DNA from: Hydrogenovibrio sp. SC-1
GTDB lineage: Bacteria; Pseudomonadota; Gammaproteobacteria; Thiomicrospirales; Thiomicrospiraceae
Assembly (NCBI RefSeq): GCF_002848135.1
Contig: NZ_PKGB01000014.1
Location: 1 to 64,000, forward strand
Length of the DNA stretch: 64,000 bases
Reading direction: 5' to 3'
This document shows positions 17,029 through 26,260 of this stretch, piece after piece. A program made the position numbers and the translations under genes. Position 1 is the first letter of the stretch. Each line of letters begins with the position of its first letter. The notes beneath the pieces were generated by a model. That model did no database searches. It was not told where the DNA came from and saw only the letters and a program-made list of their open reading frames with translations.

Positions 17029-18410
17029 AAGGCAGAAACCCATTAGTCATTATTTTCTTTTTGGTTGCCCTTGCATTTGTGGCCGGTATCATCTTTTTTT
17101 CTGGTGGAAATGATGAAATCACAGTTACCGGTAGAGGCGAACAGAATGCTAAAAACGATGTCAAAAATTCTAATAGCAGCTCACCAGATGCAGATACCCT
17201 GCCAACCGAATTTAAAAAACTCATTGGTGACATTCAGTATTTAAAAAATAGGGTTGAATCATTGGAATCCGTAAAGGACAGTGTTGGAGTTTTAAACTCT
17301 AATAATAAGATCAAGGATGGATCCAGTCTAGCACTTAAAAACGGGATGGAGTCTTTATTAACACCCGCAGAAAAAGAGCCCTCAGTCACAACCCTGCCCA
17401 ATGAAATAATCAGTCCGCCTTCGACGGACAGCTCAAATAATTCAACACAAGCCATTCTTGATAGTCTTGTACCGCCCATTATTCCGACAGGGAAAAAAAA
17501 GACACAAGAGCAAGACTTTTCCGAACCTGATCAGGTTGTTTGGATTAAACCGCTTGATAGCGGCTATTCTAAGAAAAAAAACAATAGTCGTTTAACATCG
17601 AATTACTCTCCCGGTGAAGTAAATCAAGATCAACCTGGCCTACTCGATGAGGTTGGTTCAAAAGCTAAGAACACTCTTGGTTTAGAGTCTGGCAAGGATC
17701 CAAGGTTTACGATTCCTCATGGTTCAATCATCGCGGATTCAATGGCAGTAACCGCTTTTATTGGCAAAATCCCAGTGAAAGGTCAACTTCAGGATCCTTG
17801 GAAATTTAAACTCAGCACTGGCCAAAATATCATTATGCCTAATGATCATGAGTTACAGGGATTGGAAAAAACAATTATTGAAGGAACAGCCATCGGAGAC
17901 TTGAATTTAAGATGTGTCACAGGTCGGATTGAAACGATGACTTTCATCTTTACCGATGGTCAAATTATGACTCATAAAGCCACCAAACCAAAAGATGGAA
18001 TGGGCTACATTTCAGATTCGCATGCTAACCCTTGCATACCAGGTGAGCTAATCACTAATGCCCCTCAAATCATTTCCCAAATGAGTTTGCTAGGCATTGG
18101 AGAAGGCTTTAGCAAATCCTATGCTGATGCAGAAACTCAAACTCGAAATAATTTAGATGGCACAACAAATCAAGTCGTCATAGGAGATCACTTCGCTAAT
18201 GCCGGTTTTAATGGCATATCAAGTGGTTTTTCTGAAGTGAAAAAATGGTTTTCTGACCGAATTGGCCAGTACTTTGATGTGATCTATGTGCCTGGTGGCC
18301 AACACGTCGACATTCATATTTCTGAAGAAATTAAAATTGATTACGATCCAATGGGAAGGAAGGTTAAATATGACACGCATTCTGACGCTACTCATGGCTA
18401 TATGGATTAG
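17025..18410 (+). CDS. ICE transfer protein, PFL_4705-like (TIGR03752), TraB/VirB10-like
   Basis: 461 residues. One membrane span near the N-terminus (about 6-26), a long Ser/Asn/Pro-rich linker (about 35-210) with a short coiled coil (about 65-85), then a C-terminal barrel-like domain starting near FTIPHGSIIADSMAVTAF. That layout is VirB10/TraB: anchored in the inner membrane and spanning to the outer membrane. It overlaps the next lipoprotein gene by 41 bases. Confidence 0.75.
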   Translation: MKGRNPLVIIFFLVALAFVAGIIFFSGGNDEITVTGRGEQNAKNDVKNSNSSSPDADTLPTEFKKLIGDIQYLKNRVESLESVKDSVGVLNSNNKIKDGSSLALKNGMESLLTPAEKEPSVTTLPNEIISPPSTDSSNNSTQAILDSLVPPIIPTGKKKTQEQDFSEPDQVVWIKPLDSGYSKKKNNSRLTSNYSPGEVNQDQPGLLDEVGSKAKNTLGLESGKDPRFTIPHGSIIADSMAVTAFIGKIPVKGQLQDPWKFKLSTGQNIIMPNDHELQGLEKTIIEGTAIGDLNLRCVTGRIETMTFIFTDGQIMTHKATKPKDGMGYISDSHANPCIPGELITNAPQIISQMSLLGIGEGFSKSYADAETQTRNNLDGTTNQVVIGDHFANAGFNGISSGFSEVKKWFSDRIGQYFDVIYVPGGQHVDIHISEEIKIDYDPMGRKVKYDTHSDATHGYMD

Positions 18411-18747
18411 TGGATGCTCCACTAATGCACCCCTGAAAGAAATGAGCAAGAACGGCCCCTCTACTGCCGAGTTAATGCGACAGCCAACTATGCAGTCGAA
18501 CACCAGTTCATCAAATAAGTATTTAAGACCTGTATATGAAACTAACTATAGTGATTACACACGGAATGCTAACAATGAACTAAATCACCTCTTCCCTCGT
18601 CTTCCAAACCCAACTTTAGTCATGTTTATCTACCCACATATTTCTTCTTCAGGTGTACCCGTTCCCGGCTACTCTACCGCCTTTTCAATGTATGAAAAAG
18701 CAATTGAGTATGCCCTGCCCGGCGAAACTCCATATAACGTGAGATAG
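18370..18747 (+). CDS. Conjugative transfer lipoprotein, TIGR03751 type (VirB7/TraV-like)
   Basis: 125 residues beginning MTRILTLLMAIWISGC, with a lipobox (ISGC, Cys16). AGGAAGG lies about 7 bases upstream of this ATG, within the end of the VirB10-like gene. An earlier in-frame ATG at 18286 is rejected since it would hide the lipobox. A short lipoprotein stabilising the outer-membrane core complex is expected exactly between the VirB10-like gene and traC. Confidence 0.75.
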   Translation: MTRILTLLMAIWISGCSTNAPLKEMSKNGPSTAELMRQPTMQSNTSSSNKYLRPVYETNYSDYTRNANNELNHLFPRLPNPTLVMFIYPHISSSGVPVPGYSTAFSMYEKAIEYALPGETPYNVR

Positions 18748-18750
18748 CTT

Positions 18751-21630
18751 ATGAAATGGATTGATAGATTGATGGGAATGCATGAAAAAGGGATGGATTT
18801 TTCTGACCCTCAAAAAGTACCTAAAGTTCCTGAAGACACAAAACTTGCTAGATGGTCAGGTATCGGCCAGCTTCCTTTGACAGTGAAAGAATGGATGTCA
18901 CCAATCACAACAACTAAAGAGCAAGCTGAAGAACTCAATAATATGTCCTCATTCAGCGACTTAATTAACGCTAGGATGGATTTGGGTGGAAAGTATGTCC
19001 TTATGGATGATCTAAAAACTATAGGGGCGGTCTTTGAAATCACACCAATTGTTGCTGATGCTCGATCCGAAGAGTATATGAACGATATCTTAGATAAGAT
19101 TATTGGTATCTTAAAGGATTCGATACCTAGAGATGCTGTTTCTCCCTGGATGATGAATGTTACGCTTCAAGATGAAGGGTCGATGGAGGGGTTTAAAAAT
19201 ACCGTTTCAAACTACCCGCAATCAGAAAAAATTCATAATTCTGAGTTTACACAAGAATGGACTCGGATTTTAAGAGAACATTTAGATGACGTATCAGATC
19301 CAAACGGATTATTTGAAGATCGAATGGTATCCGGAGGCATTTGGTATGCCCGATATCGCAAAGTGCGATTGTATCTTTGGAGAAAAGATCCAAATACTAA
19401 AAAAGATCATGCACCGGAACTGGGGGATGTAATTGATCAGCTAAAAAGTCGATTTCAAGCTGCTAATATCAAAGTTGAACAAAAGCCCCCTTCTGAACTC
19501 TATTACTGGTTAAGTCGCTTTTTTGTTCCGGCAAATAAAGATTATATTGGGTTTGACATCGATAAGTACTTAGAAAGGCACCCATACCATGACAACGAAC
19601 ATTTCAACTGCTTAGGTCTGTTTGAAGATGGTGCAACGGGTGATCTTGTTAAAGATGCGTTACATGGCCAATACCCATACTCTGATGAGAAAGGGAATTG
19701 GTGGTTTAATGAAAAGCCCATCCGCTTCGTTACAGTTGAAAAACCAACCACAGAACCCCAAATTGGGGCGATATCTGCCGAGCTCAAGAATGGCGATCAA
19801 CGGTATGCTTTATGGGACAAAATGCCAACCGGCGCAATCTATTCTCAGACCATTATTTTTGAAGCTGAGGATGTCATTGAAGAAGAGTTGGCGAAGATGG
19901 AAGCCAATTTAATTGGTTCCGATGAAAAGTCAAAAATGCTTAAAGCTCAGGTTACAACGGCAAGACAAGAAATAGCAAATGGAAATGTTGCTTTAAAATC
20001 TTTTGTTGGAGTGTATGTTCAAGGGGATGATTCAGATGATCTCAATCGTAAACTACGCCAAGTTACAACTTGGTTAGATGCCTCAGGCTTAAAAACCATT
20101 GATCCAAAGCTGGATCTTGTCTCGCAAGATTGCTTTTTACGAGGAATCCCTTTTAATTTTGATCGTGATTATGATCGTCACCCGACCTTGAGAAGAGCTC
20201 GAAAATACTTTGTAAAACACCTAGCTAAAATCATTCCGTTTTATGGCCGCTCGCGAGGAACCGGCAACCCTGGTTTTTTGTTTTTTAATCGAGGTGGAGA
20301 ACCATTTAGCTTTGATCCATTAAAAGATCGAGCTAAAAATGCTTTTGCACTAATTTTAGGGCCAACTGGTTCAGGGAAATCAGCTTTACTTAACTTTATT
20401 ATTGCTCAGTATGTCGCTTTTTATAAAGCTCGGTTTTTTATTATCGAAAAAGGGAAATCCTTTTATCTTCTAGGTAAATTTTTGCAGAAATTTGGTGTAG
20501 TAGTTCACCAGGTCACAGTCACACCCGACAAGCCCATCTCACTGAATCCTTTTAATGATGCTTGCAAGTTAAAAGAAATAACTGAAGAGGAAAATATTGA
20601 TGAATCAGGCTTTGAAACCAAACATGATTTAATTGGTTCGATGAAAGAAGATATTGACTTAGAAGACAGCACCGAAGATGACCAAAGGGATGAGCTCGGA
20701 GAAATGATTATTGCGGCCATCACTATGATTACCGGTGGTGAGGAGAAGGAGCTTGATCTAATTCGAAGGCATGAGCGATTTGATATCATGCAGGCAATCG
20801 TTTTGGCTGGGAAAAACACGATTGATAAAGGCTATACCCTCCCTGAGGATATTTCTAAAGCCCTTTTTGAAATGTCTAAAGATCCAGAATTAAGCGATAA
20901 ACGCTGTGAAAGGCTTGTTGAATTTTCCGACAATATGAAAATGTTTTGTTCCGGTGTTCGAGGTAAGTTTTTTAATCGTCCAGGAGAGACCTGGCCGGAT
21001 GCTGATGTCACTATTTTTGATATCGGCATGATGGTCAGTGATGAATATGCGGATATGCTGGGGGTCAGCATGATTTCCATGCTTAATAAAGTTATCAGTA
21101 TTGCGGAAGCAAATCAATACACTGGCCGCCCTATTATAACCCTTGCCGATGAAGGTCACATTACCACCACAAACCCTTTAATTGCACCCATTGTTACGAA
21201 TATGACAAAGATGTCCAGAAAACTGAACTTATGGTTTTGGTTGGCCACACAAAACCTCTCTGACTTTAAAGATTCTGCAAGCAAAATGCTCTCGAATATG
21301 GAGTGGTGGATAACGATGTCAACCACACAAGATGAAGTTGAGCAAATCTCTCGCTTTAAAGCCTTAACTAAAGATCAAGAGTTACTACTACTCGCTGCCC
21401 GTAAAGAACCGGGTAAATACACGGAAGGCGTCGTTATGTCAGATGACCTCTTATCACTCTTTAGGAATGTACCGCCTTCAATTGCAATGGCATTAGCACA
21501 AACTGAAGGCCATGAGAAATTGGCTCGTAAAAAATTGATGGATAAACATGGAATTTCTGAGCTCGATGCGGCATATATGATCGCAGACCAAATGCGTGAA
21601 CGTCGTAAGAAACCAAAAAACGTTGCATAA
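18751..21630 (+). CDS. traC: Conjugative transfer ATPase TraC (VirB4 family)
   Basis: 959 residues, the largest gene of the system. Walker A GPTGSGKSALL is at about 537-547, Walker B PIITLADEGH at about 795-802 (D800, E801), followed by LWFWLATQNLSDF, the usual VirB4 sensor region. The N-terminal half is the VirB4 accessory domain. It energises channel assembly and substrate transfer at the inner membrane. It starts 3 bases after the lipoprotein gene. Confidence 0.92.
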   Translation: MKWIDRLMGMHEKGMDFSDPQKVPKVPEDTKLARWSGIGQLPLTVKEWMSPITTTKEQAEELNNMSSFSDLINARMDLGGKYVLMDDLKTIGAVFEITPIVADARSEEYMNDILDKIIGILKDSIPRDAVSPWMMNVTLQDEGSMEGFKNTVSNYPQSEKIHNSEFTQEWTRILREHLDDVSDPNGLFEDRMVSGGIWYARYRKVRLYLWRKDPNTKKDHAPELGDVIDQLKSRFQAANIKVEQKPPSELYYWLSRFFVPANKDYIGFDIDKYLERHPYHDNEHFNCLGLFEDGATGDLVKDALHGQYPYSDEKGNWWFNEKPIRFVTVEKPTTEPQIGAISAELKNGDQRYALWDKMPTGAIYSQTIIFEAEDVIEEELAKMEANLIGSDEKSKMLKAQVTTARQEIANGNVALKSFVGVYVQGDDSDDLNRKLRQVTTWLDASGLKTIDPKLDLVSQDCFLRGIPFNFDRDYDRHPTLRRARKYFVKHLAKIIPFYGRSRGTGNPGFLFFNRGGEPFSFDPLKDRAKNAFALILGPTGSGKSALLNFIIAQYVAFYKARFFIIEKGKSFYLLGKFLQKFGVVVHQVTVTPDKPISLNPFNDACKLKEITEEENIDESGFETKHDLIGSMKEDIDLEDSTEDDQRDELGEMIIAAITMITGGEEKELDLIRRHERFDIMQAIVLAGKNTIDKGYTLPEDISKALFEMSKDPELSDKRCERLVEFSDNMKMFCSGVRGKFFNRPGETWPDADVTIFDIGMMVSDEYADMLGVSMISMLNKVISIAEANQYTGRPIITLADEGHITTTNPLIAPIVTNMTKMSRKLNLWFWLATQNLSDFKDSASKMLSNMEWWITMSTTQDEVEQISRFKALTKDQELLLLAARKEPGKYTEGVVMSDDLLSLFRNVPPSIAMALAQTEGHEKLARKKLMDKHGISELDAAYMIADQMRERRKKPKNVA

Positions 21631-21647
21631 TTTTTAAAGGATTTTTT

Positions 21648-22061
21648 ATGAGAACCTGGGCTTTAACCATCACTATGCTTTTGAGTTCAGCGGCAAATGC
21701 TGTGGACGTAAAAAGCATCGATCTATTTATTGAACATGGCATGATTGTTAAAAATCAAGGCTATGGCCGTGATATCAGTTTAAAGATTCATTATGTCGAT
21801 TCTGTCGATCGAGTGGAGAAAGAAATCAGTTCAGACCTTCCTTCAGATCGAGATAAAGCTGCTGCTATCTTAAAAAGAAGGATTGCTGAAACCGATATTG
21901 GCCAAAAAGTTGCAAAAGCCTATTTACCCGCACTTAAAGCCGCTAAGTTAGGGCTTCAAAGGATCCCCGCTGCGGTCATTAATGATAGGCAAGGTATCTT
22001 TTATGGATCCACCGATATCGCCGAAATACTAACTGCTGCACAAGAGCATATAGGTAACTAA
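21648..22061 (+). CDS. ICE transfer protein, PFL_4709-like (TIGR03757)
   Basis: 137 residues with a signal peptide ending at ANA (about 18). The C-terminus (LQRIPAAVINDRQGIFYGSTDIAEIL) ends with the IPAVVxD-type segment seen in TrbC/TraW-related thioredoxin-like proteins. It sits between traC and a TraU-like gene, the standard place. AAGGA lies about 8 bases before the ATG. Confidence 0.65.
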   Translation: MRTWALTITMLLSSAANAVDVKSIDLFIEHGMIVKNQGYGRDISLKIHYVDSVDRVEKEISSDLPSDRDKAAAILKRRIAETDIGQKVAKAYLPALKAAKLGLQRIPAAVINDRQGIFYGSTDIAEILTAAQEHIGN

Positions 22062-22062
22062 G

Positions 22063-23169
22063 ATGAAGTATCAAAAAAGTGTTGCAAGCATTCTTCTTGG
22101 TACTTTTCTTCTTGCTCAGTCCGTCAAAGCAAAAGAGTTTACAACCGCTGAAATTACCACACAAACACTGAATACAGAATGCGTCGATTATTGCATTGTT
22201 GGCGTATGTTTTTACCTATCTTGCAGCCTCTTTGGCGGTTGCCACATCAATACGACCCCTAGAATAAAACACTACTTACCCGATCTTTTTGTAACGGTCA
22301 TGGACGAACCAATGGAAAATCCTTGGGTAGACTATCGAAGTGTGATGGGTAATGCTGAAGAGGCTGTTAAAAAAGGCTTAATTAGCGAAATAGCCGGGGA
22401 GCAACTATCGGGCGGTGACTTCACTCCGCCTCAATTACGAGCTAATTCATCTATCAAATATAAAGATGTCAGCATTGTTGGCCATCCACTATCTTTAGCA
22501 ACACAGCAAAGCATTTCTGGATTTGTTTGTGAGTCAGATATAAAGCCATTCATGCCCTACTATTCCAGCACCTTTGATTATATTGGGTGGCGCTGGGGTA
22601 TTCCAGATCGATTCACGTTAGCATCCATTACGCCAGGCCAAAGAGAAGTTGGGTCCAGATCGCTAACGGATCCCCTTGGTGGTACCTGGGGTTCGATTTA
22701 TCCACGTCAGGGGTTTTTAATGCAAAAAGATGACGCTAAAGCTGCTGCCGTCGTCGCCCAAAGAGCTGTTGATATTGTCACTAGAGATGGGCAAGCGCAT
22801 ATCTACAACCCTATTAAAGGATCTTTAGAAGACTCATTTAGCTTAAAGGAAAAGACAGGGCTTGAAAAGATTTCACATGGGAATGAAGAAAACAAAGGCC
22901 CTTTATTTTCAAAACAAGGAAATGATTCCGAAGCTGAAGAAAAAATTGGTGCCGGCAGTAACGAAAAAAAGGATAAGTGGCAGATGTTTTCCCCCAAAAA
23001 TGATAAAAAATGTAAGCCATTTGGGTCTAGTAAAATTGGCTGGAGCAAAGGTCGAATAGATGGTTCTCACCAGTATGCTTGGAACTATTGGCGACAATAT
23101 GAATGCTGTGTACCTGGTGTTGGTTTTTACATTGAAACTGTTAAGACGGAGCCGGTTTGTCTCAATTAA
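22063..23169 (+). CDS. ICE transfer protein, PFL_4710-like (TIGR03756), TraU-like
   Basis: 368 residues with a signal peptide ending at VKA (about 23). A Cys-rich segment follows (CVDYC, GVCFYLSC, GGC), then further Cys to the end (KKCKPF, ECCVPG, PVCLN). Cys-rich exported proteins of this size are TraU-like and depend on disulphide formation. It starts one base after the previous stop. The partner TraH-like gene, normally next, is displaced by 1.7 kb of antisense cargo. Confidence 0.75.
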   Translation: MKYQKSVASILLGTFLLAQSVKAKEFTTAEITTQTLNTECVDYCIVGVCFYLSCSLFGGCHINTTPRIKHYLPDLFVTVMDEPMENPWVDYRSVMGNAEEAVKKGLISEIAGEQLSGGDFTPPQLRANSSIKYKDVSIVGHPLSLATQQSISGFVCESDIKPFMPYYSSTFDYIGWRWGIPDRFTLASITPGQREVGSRSLTDPLGGTWGSIYPRQGFLMQKDDAKAAAVVAQRAVDIVTRDGQAHIYNPIKGSLEDSFSLKEKTGLEKISHGNEENKGPLFSKQGNDSEAEEKIGAGSNEKKDKWQMFSPKNDKKCKPFGSSKIGWSKGRIDGSHQYAWNYWRQYECCVPGVGFYIETVKTEPVCLN

Positions 23170-23224
23170 AAAAGTTACAAAAGGTAGTTTTGGGTGAGTC
23201 AGAACAATCAATCTCTAGTGCTTT

Positions 23225-24601
23225 TTACATTGTCCGAAAAGCTTTACTGTCATCTGGTGAACCAGAATAGGTTTTCAACCTAATCGCAGCTTCTATTAGT
23301 GCTCGTCTAGCTAATGAGAAGGCTATTATTCGTTCATTATTATACGATTCAAGCCTGTCAACTAGACTTCCGTGAACAAACTTTGACCTTGAATCGTTAT
23401 AAATTTTTTTAACGGCTTTAGATAAATCAAGTTCTTGTTCTTTTGAATTGTTTGTAAATACAAGTGTGTTTTTCTGTATGTTTAGTAAGTTTGAAAGCAT
23501 ATCAACTATAGGTTGATATTTACTTGCATGTGCTAGAATGTCTAAAGCCGTGGCCATCTTGGTTATTGCTAAAGCATCATCTCTTTCTCGACAACCTTCT
23601 GCAAACCAGTCTAATGATGTAGCCCACCTTTGGGACAGCTTTGAATCATCACCACCTTTAACTAACGATGAAACGATTTGTCCAATAGAATCGCAATATT
23701 TTGTAAAATCGATCCCTGGTTCTAGGGGATCTTCTCGGTAGTGGTTTTTTATAGAGTTATGTAAGCGATCTTTGTGTATCGATATAGTGCTTTCAAAAAT
23801 TACAGGTTGTCTTTCATAACGAATCATATTTCTGTTAAAAACATTTTCATCAGATGCAAATGCTAGATTTATAGAGTCAACAGCAGTTTTTGAAACCAAT
23901 CTACCAAGTTTACGTGAAAGCTCGATCTCATAACCTTCAATTTCTAATTCAATTACTTTGTCGTATGGTTTCTGAAAATCCTGTAATAATGTTGATATGT
24001 TATATGGAGTTTCGTCAATATCTTGGTGGTTTGATGTCAGGTCAGCATGAATTTGTTCGATGTCAGGTTCAACATGACTACCTTTAAAAATAATGTTCTT
24101 CCAATCAGAACTCCCACCCATTTTTAAATTAGTATTTGTTACCCAATCGCTAAACTGATAAATAACCACGGAGCCAAAATCTAATTTATTATACCCTTCA
24201 GGAAAACTAAGTTTTGTCGGGGTAAGGTGAGTAAATTTGACGGCGGTATTTTTAACCCTGGTTTCAATATTGCTTTTTAACATTGGTATGATATCTGTTA
24301 TGTCTTTGATTGACTCATCATCTTGAACATTGCTTAATACATCAACAAATGATTGACGTAATAGCTTTGAATATGCATGAAGTTCAAGTTTTACACAGGT
24401 ATTCTTTCGGTTTTCAAAAAAACGCTGAGCTAACTGAGCGAGTAATTTAGAGGCATTACTAGAAAATGAATAACCAGCACCATCCTTGCCAGTAATCGCG
24501 CAAAAACCTGGTATACCATGATCCTTACTCCAATCATAATCTTTAGAATGGGTAAGTATAATTTCTTCAATTAATTCACTTAAAATCTCGGATTGTTTCA
24601 T
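23225..24601 (-). CDS. ApeA-like HEPN-domain protein, candidate anti-phage RNase
   Basis: 458 residues. The C-terminal third has ALAITKMATALDILAHA, then IYNDSRSKFVHGS, where R405 and H410 form the RxxxxH motif of HEPN ribonucleases, then SLARRALIEAAIRL. This arrangement resembles ApeA-type HEPN proteins, in which an N-terminal sensor region (here about 1-300, no motif I recognise) precedes a C-terminal HEPN. TTGGAG lies 7 bases before the ATG. It is transcribed against the transfer operon and splits it, which marks it as later cargo. A defence role is inferred from domain and context. Confidence 0.6.
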   Translation of the reverse strand: MKQSEILSELIEEIILTHSKDYDWSKDHGIPGFCAITGKDGAGYSFSSNASKLLAQLAQRFFENRKNTCVKLELHAYSKLLRQSFVDVLSNVQDDESIKDITDIIPMLKSNIETRVKNTAVKFTHLTPTKLSFPEGYNKLDFGSVVIYQFSDWVTNTNLKMGGSSDWKNIIFKGSHVEPDIEQIHADLTSNHQDIDETPYNISTLLQDFQKPYDKVIELEIEGYEIELSRKLGRLVSKTAVDSINLAFASDENVFNRNMIRYERQPVIFESTISIHKDRLHNSIKNHYREDPLEPGIDFTKYCDSIGQIVSSLVKGGDDSKLSQRWATSLDWFAEGCRERDDALAITKMATALDILAHASKYQPIVDMLSNLLNIQKNTLVFTNNSKEQELDLSKAVKKIYNDSRSKFVHGSLVDRLESYNNERIIAFSLARRALIEAAIRLKTYSGSPDDSKAFRTM

Positions 24602-24757
24602 TTTGACTCCAAATTAGGTTTTATCTCAGCATTCACCAACATAAACTATTTCAAGACCAAAAACTAAAAGAAATATCTGATAACTAGAAAATAGTTTCAG
24701 TAACCCTAATAATTTGAGAATATTCATATTTCAGACGAATCTAAACGGAAATAATAT

Positions 24758-24818
24758 TTACAAATACCAAAACTTGATATTTGTAATCGCCTCTCCCTCC
24801 TCTATTCTTTGGCATGAT
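24758..24818 (+). promoter_or_regulatory. ICE regulon site 3: palindromic operator plus -10, upstream of 24857
   Basis: Arms TTACAAATA (24758-24766) and TATTTGTAA (24778-24786), spacer CCAAAACTTGA. The -10-like CATGAT (24813-24818) ends 31 bases after the tenth base of the arm (24787) and sits in TTTGGCATGATT, the same context as site 2. It restarts transcription of the secretion genes after the antisense HEPN gene. Confidence 0.75.
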
Positions 24819-24856
24819 TCGTAATCACTACTTTTAAATAGATAGAGGTTACGTTC

Positions 24857-26251
24857 ATGAATACACCTTTCCATAAATCCAGTTTAATGATTGCTTTATT
24901 CTTAGCATTTAGCAGCAATGCTATTGCCATTGATATCGACACCGAACTAACCAAAGTCGCTAACGACAAAATCGTGTCAACAGACCTGGGAAGAATTGAT
25001 AGAAATTCCAAGCTTTATTACAAATTAGGAGGTTCAAGACCCTTATCTCCGCCACCTTCTCATAATGCAGATTTAAAAGTTGGTGGTAAATTAAAATTCG
25101 GTGCCGGTTACTCGTGTGGAAAATTTGATCCTTCCTCTGGGTTGCAGAATTTCATGAACAACCTCAAGAATGGGGTCGATGATGCGATGAACACGGTAAG
25201 CCAGGCTGGTAGTTCGGCTATTGCAGGACTACCAGCCCTAATACTCTCGCGTAACTCTCCAGACCTTTATGAATTGCTTCAGACAAATGTTTTTAGAGCT
25301 GAAGAAAAACTCAAATTTAATGCTATGAGTTGCCAGGCAATTGAGCGCCAGTTAGCTGCGGGGGAAAACCCTTATAAACAATGGACAGAGCTGGCACAGG
25401 GTACCGCACTAAATGAGAAATCCGAATCCAATCCTGATGTGAATACGGCAATGCAGGAAGTTAAAGAAGAAGGCGGAGATAATGGTGTATATATGCCAGT
25501 CCCTGGAAAAGGTGTCATAAAAGCTGGGGGGAAAAATCAGGATCCAATCAGAATAGTCAGTACTGCGACTGTCTCTGGATATAATGTAATTCTAAAAAGA
25601 GATACTACCATTCTGAATGAACCAACAAAAGATCACGAAAGAAGAACTAAACTCGTATCAAACTTCAAGAATCCGGAAGAGCTAAGAAAATGGGCTGTTG
25701 AGTTTCTTGGTGAACAAGAAATTTACACCACTAAAACCCCATCAAAAGAACCAGAGTCCAAATCAGGCATAGGCTTATCTGGCATGGCCATTCAAATTCT
25801 ACCAATAGTTAAAACTAAGCTCACAGAGGCCTATAACGCTAAAGAAGATGAAGAACGTATTACTCTATTATCTGAAATCCCCGGTAACTCTATTGTTACG
25901 TCAGACCTGATCCAGAAAATCAGAGCTTCAGGCATGAATATAAACATGATCGATGCGTTGGCAGATGAGCTTTCATTAGGACTAACAATTGATAAAGGAC
26001 TGCTATTAAGAAGAGTCTTAATCACAAGTCTATCTGAGAAAAATATTTCTGCTTCACAGGTGGCTAAAGTAGCAATACAGGAAAAGATTAAACTTCTTGA
26101 AAGTGAACTTAATCAAGCAGTCTTTGAGTATGACATCAGAAAGAAACTCGTCACAAACTTGGCAAATACGGTGTATGAATTGGATTCTGGCCAAACAGAC
26201 TCTCCAGTACCAGTTAGAAAAAAAGCCAGCGCATTACCTAAGTTTAATTAA
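24857..26251 (+). CDS. ICE transfer protein, PFL_4711-like (TIGR03755), TraH-like
   Basis: 464 residues with a signal peptide ending near AIA (about 24). GGKLKFGAGYSCGKFD, then SRNSPDLYELLQTNV and NAMSCQAIERQLAAGENP, are typical of the ICE TraH-like family, which acts with TraU-like and TraG-like proteins in pilus assembly and mating-pair stabilisation. First gene after regulon site 3, with GAGG about 8 bases before the ATG. The next gene follows after 9 bases. Confidence 0.75.
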   Translation: MNTPFHKSSLMIALFLAFSSNAIAIDIDTELTKVANDKIVSTDLGRIDRNSKLYYKLGGSRPLSPPPSHNADLKVGGKLKFGAGYSCGKFDPSSGLQNFMNNLKNGVDDAMNTVSQAGSSAIAGLPALILSRNSPDLYELLQTNVFRAEEKLKFNAMSCQAIERQLAAGENPYKQWTELAQGTALNEKSESNPDVNTAMQEVKEEGGDNGVYMPVPGKGVIKAGGKNQDPIRIVSTATVSGYNVILKRDTTILNEPTKDHERRTKLVSNFKNPEELRKWAVEFLGEQEIYTTKTPSKEPESKSGIGLSGMAIQILPIVKTKLTEAYNAKEDEERITLLSEIPGNSIVTSDLIQKIRASGMNINMIDALADELSLGLTIDKGLLLRRVLITSLSEKNISASQVAKVAIQEKIKLLESELNQAVFEYDIRKKLVTNLANTVYELDSGQTDSPVPVRKKASALPKFN

Positions 26252-26260
26252 GGTTAATTT

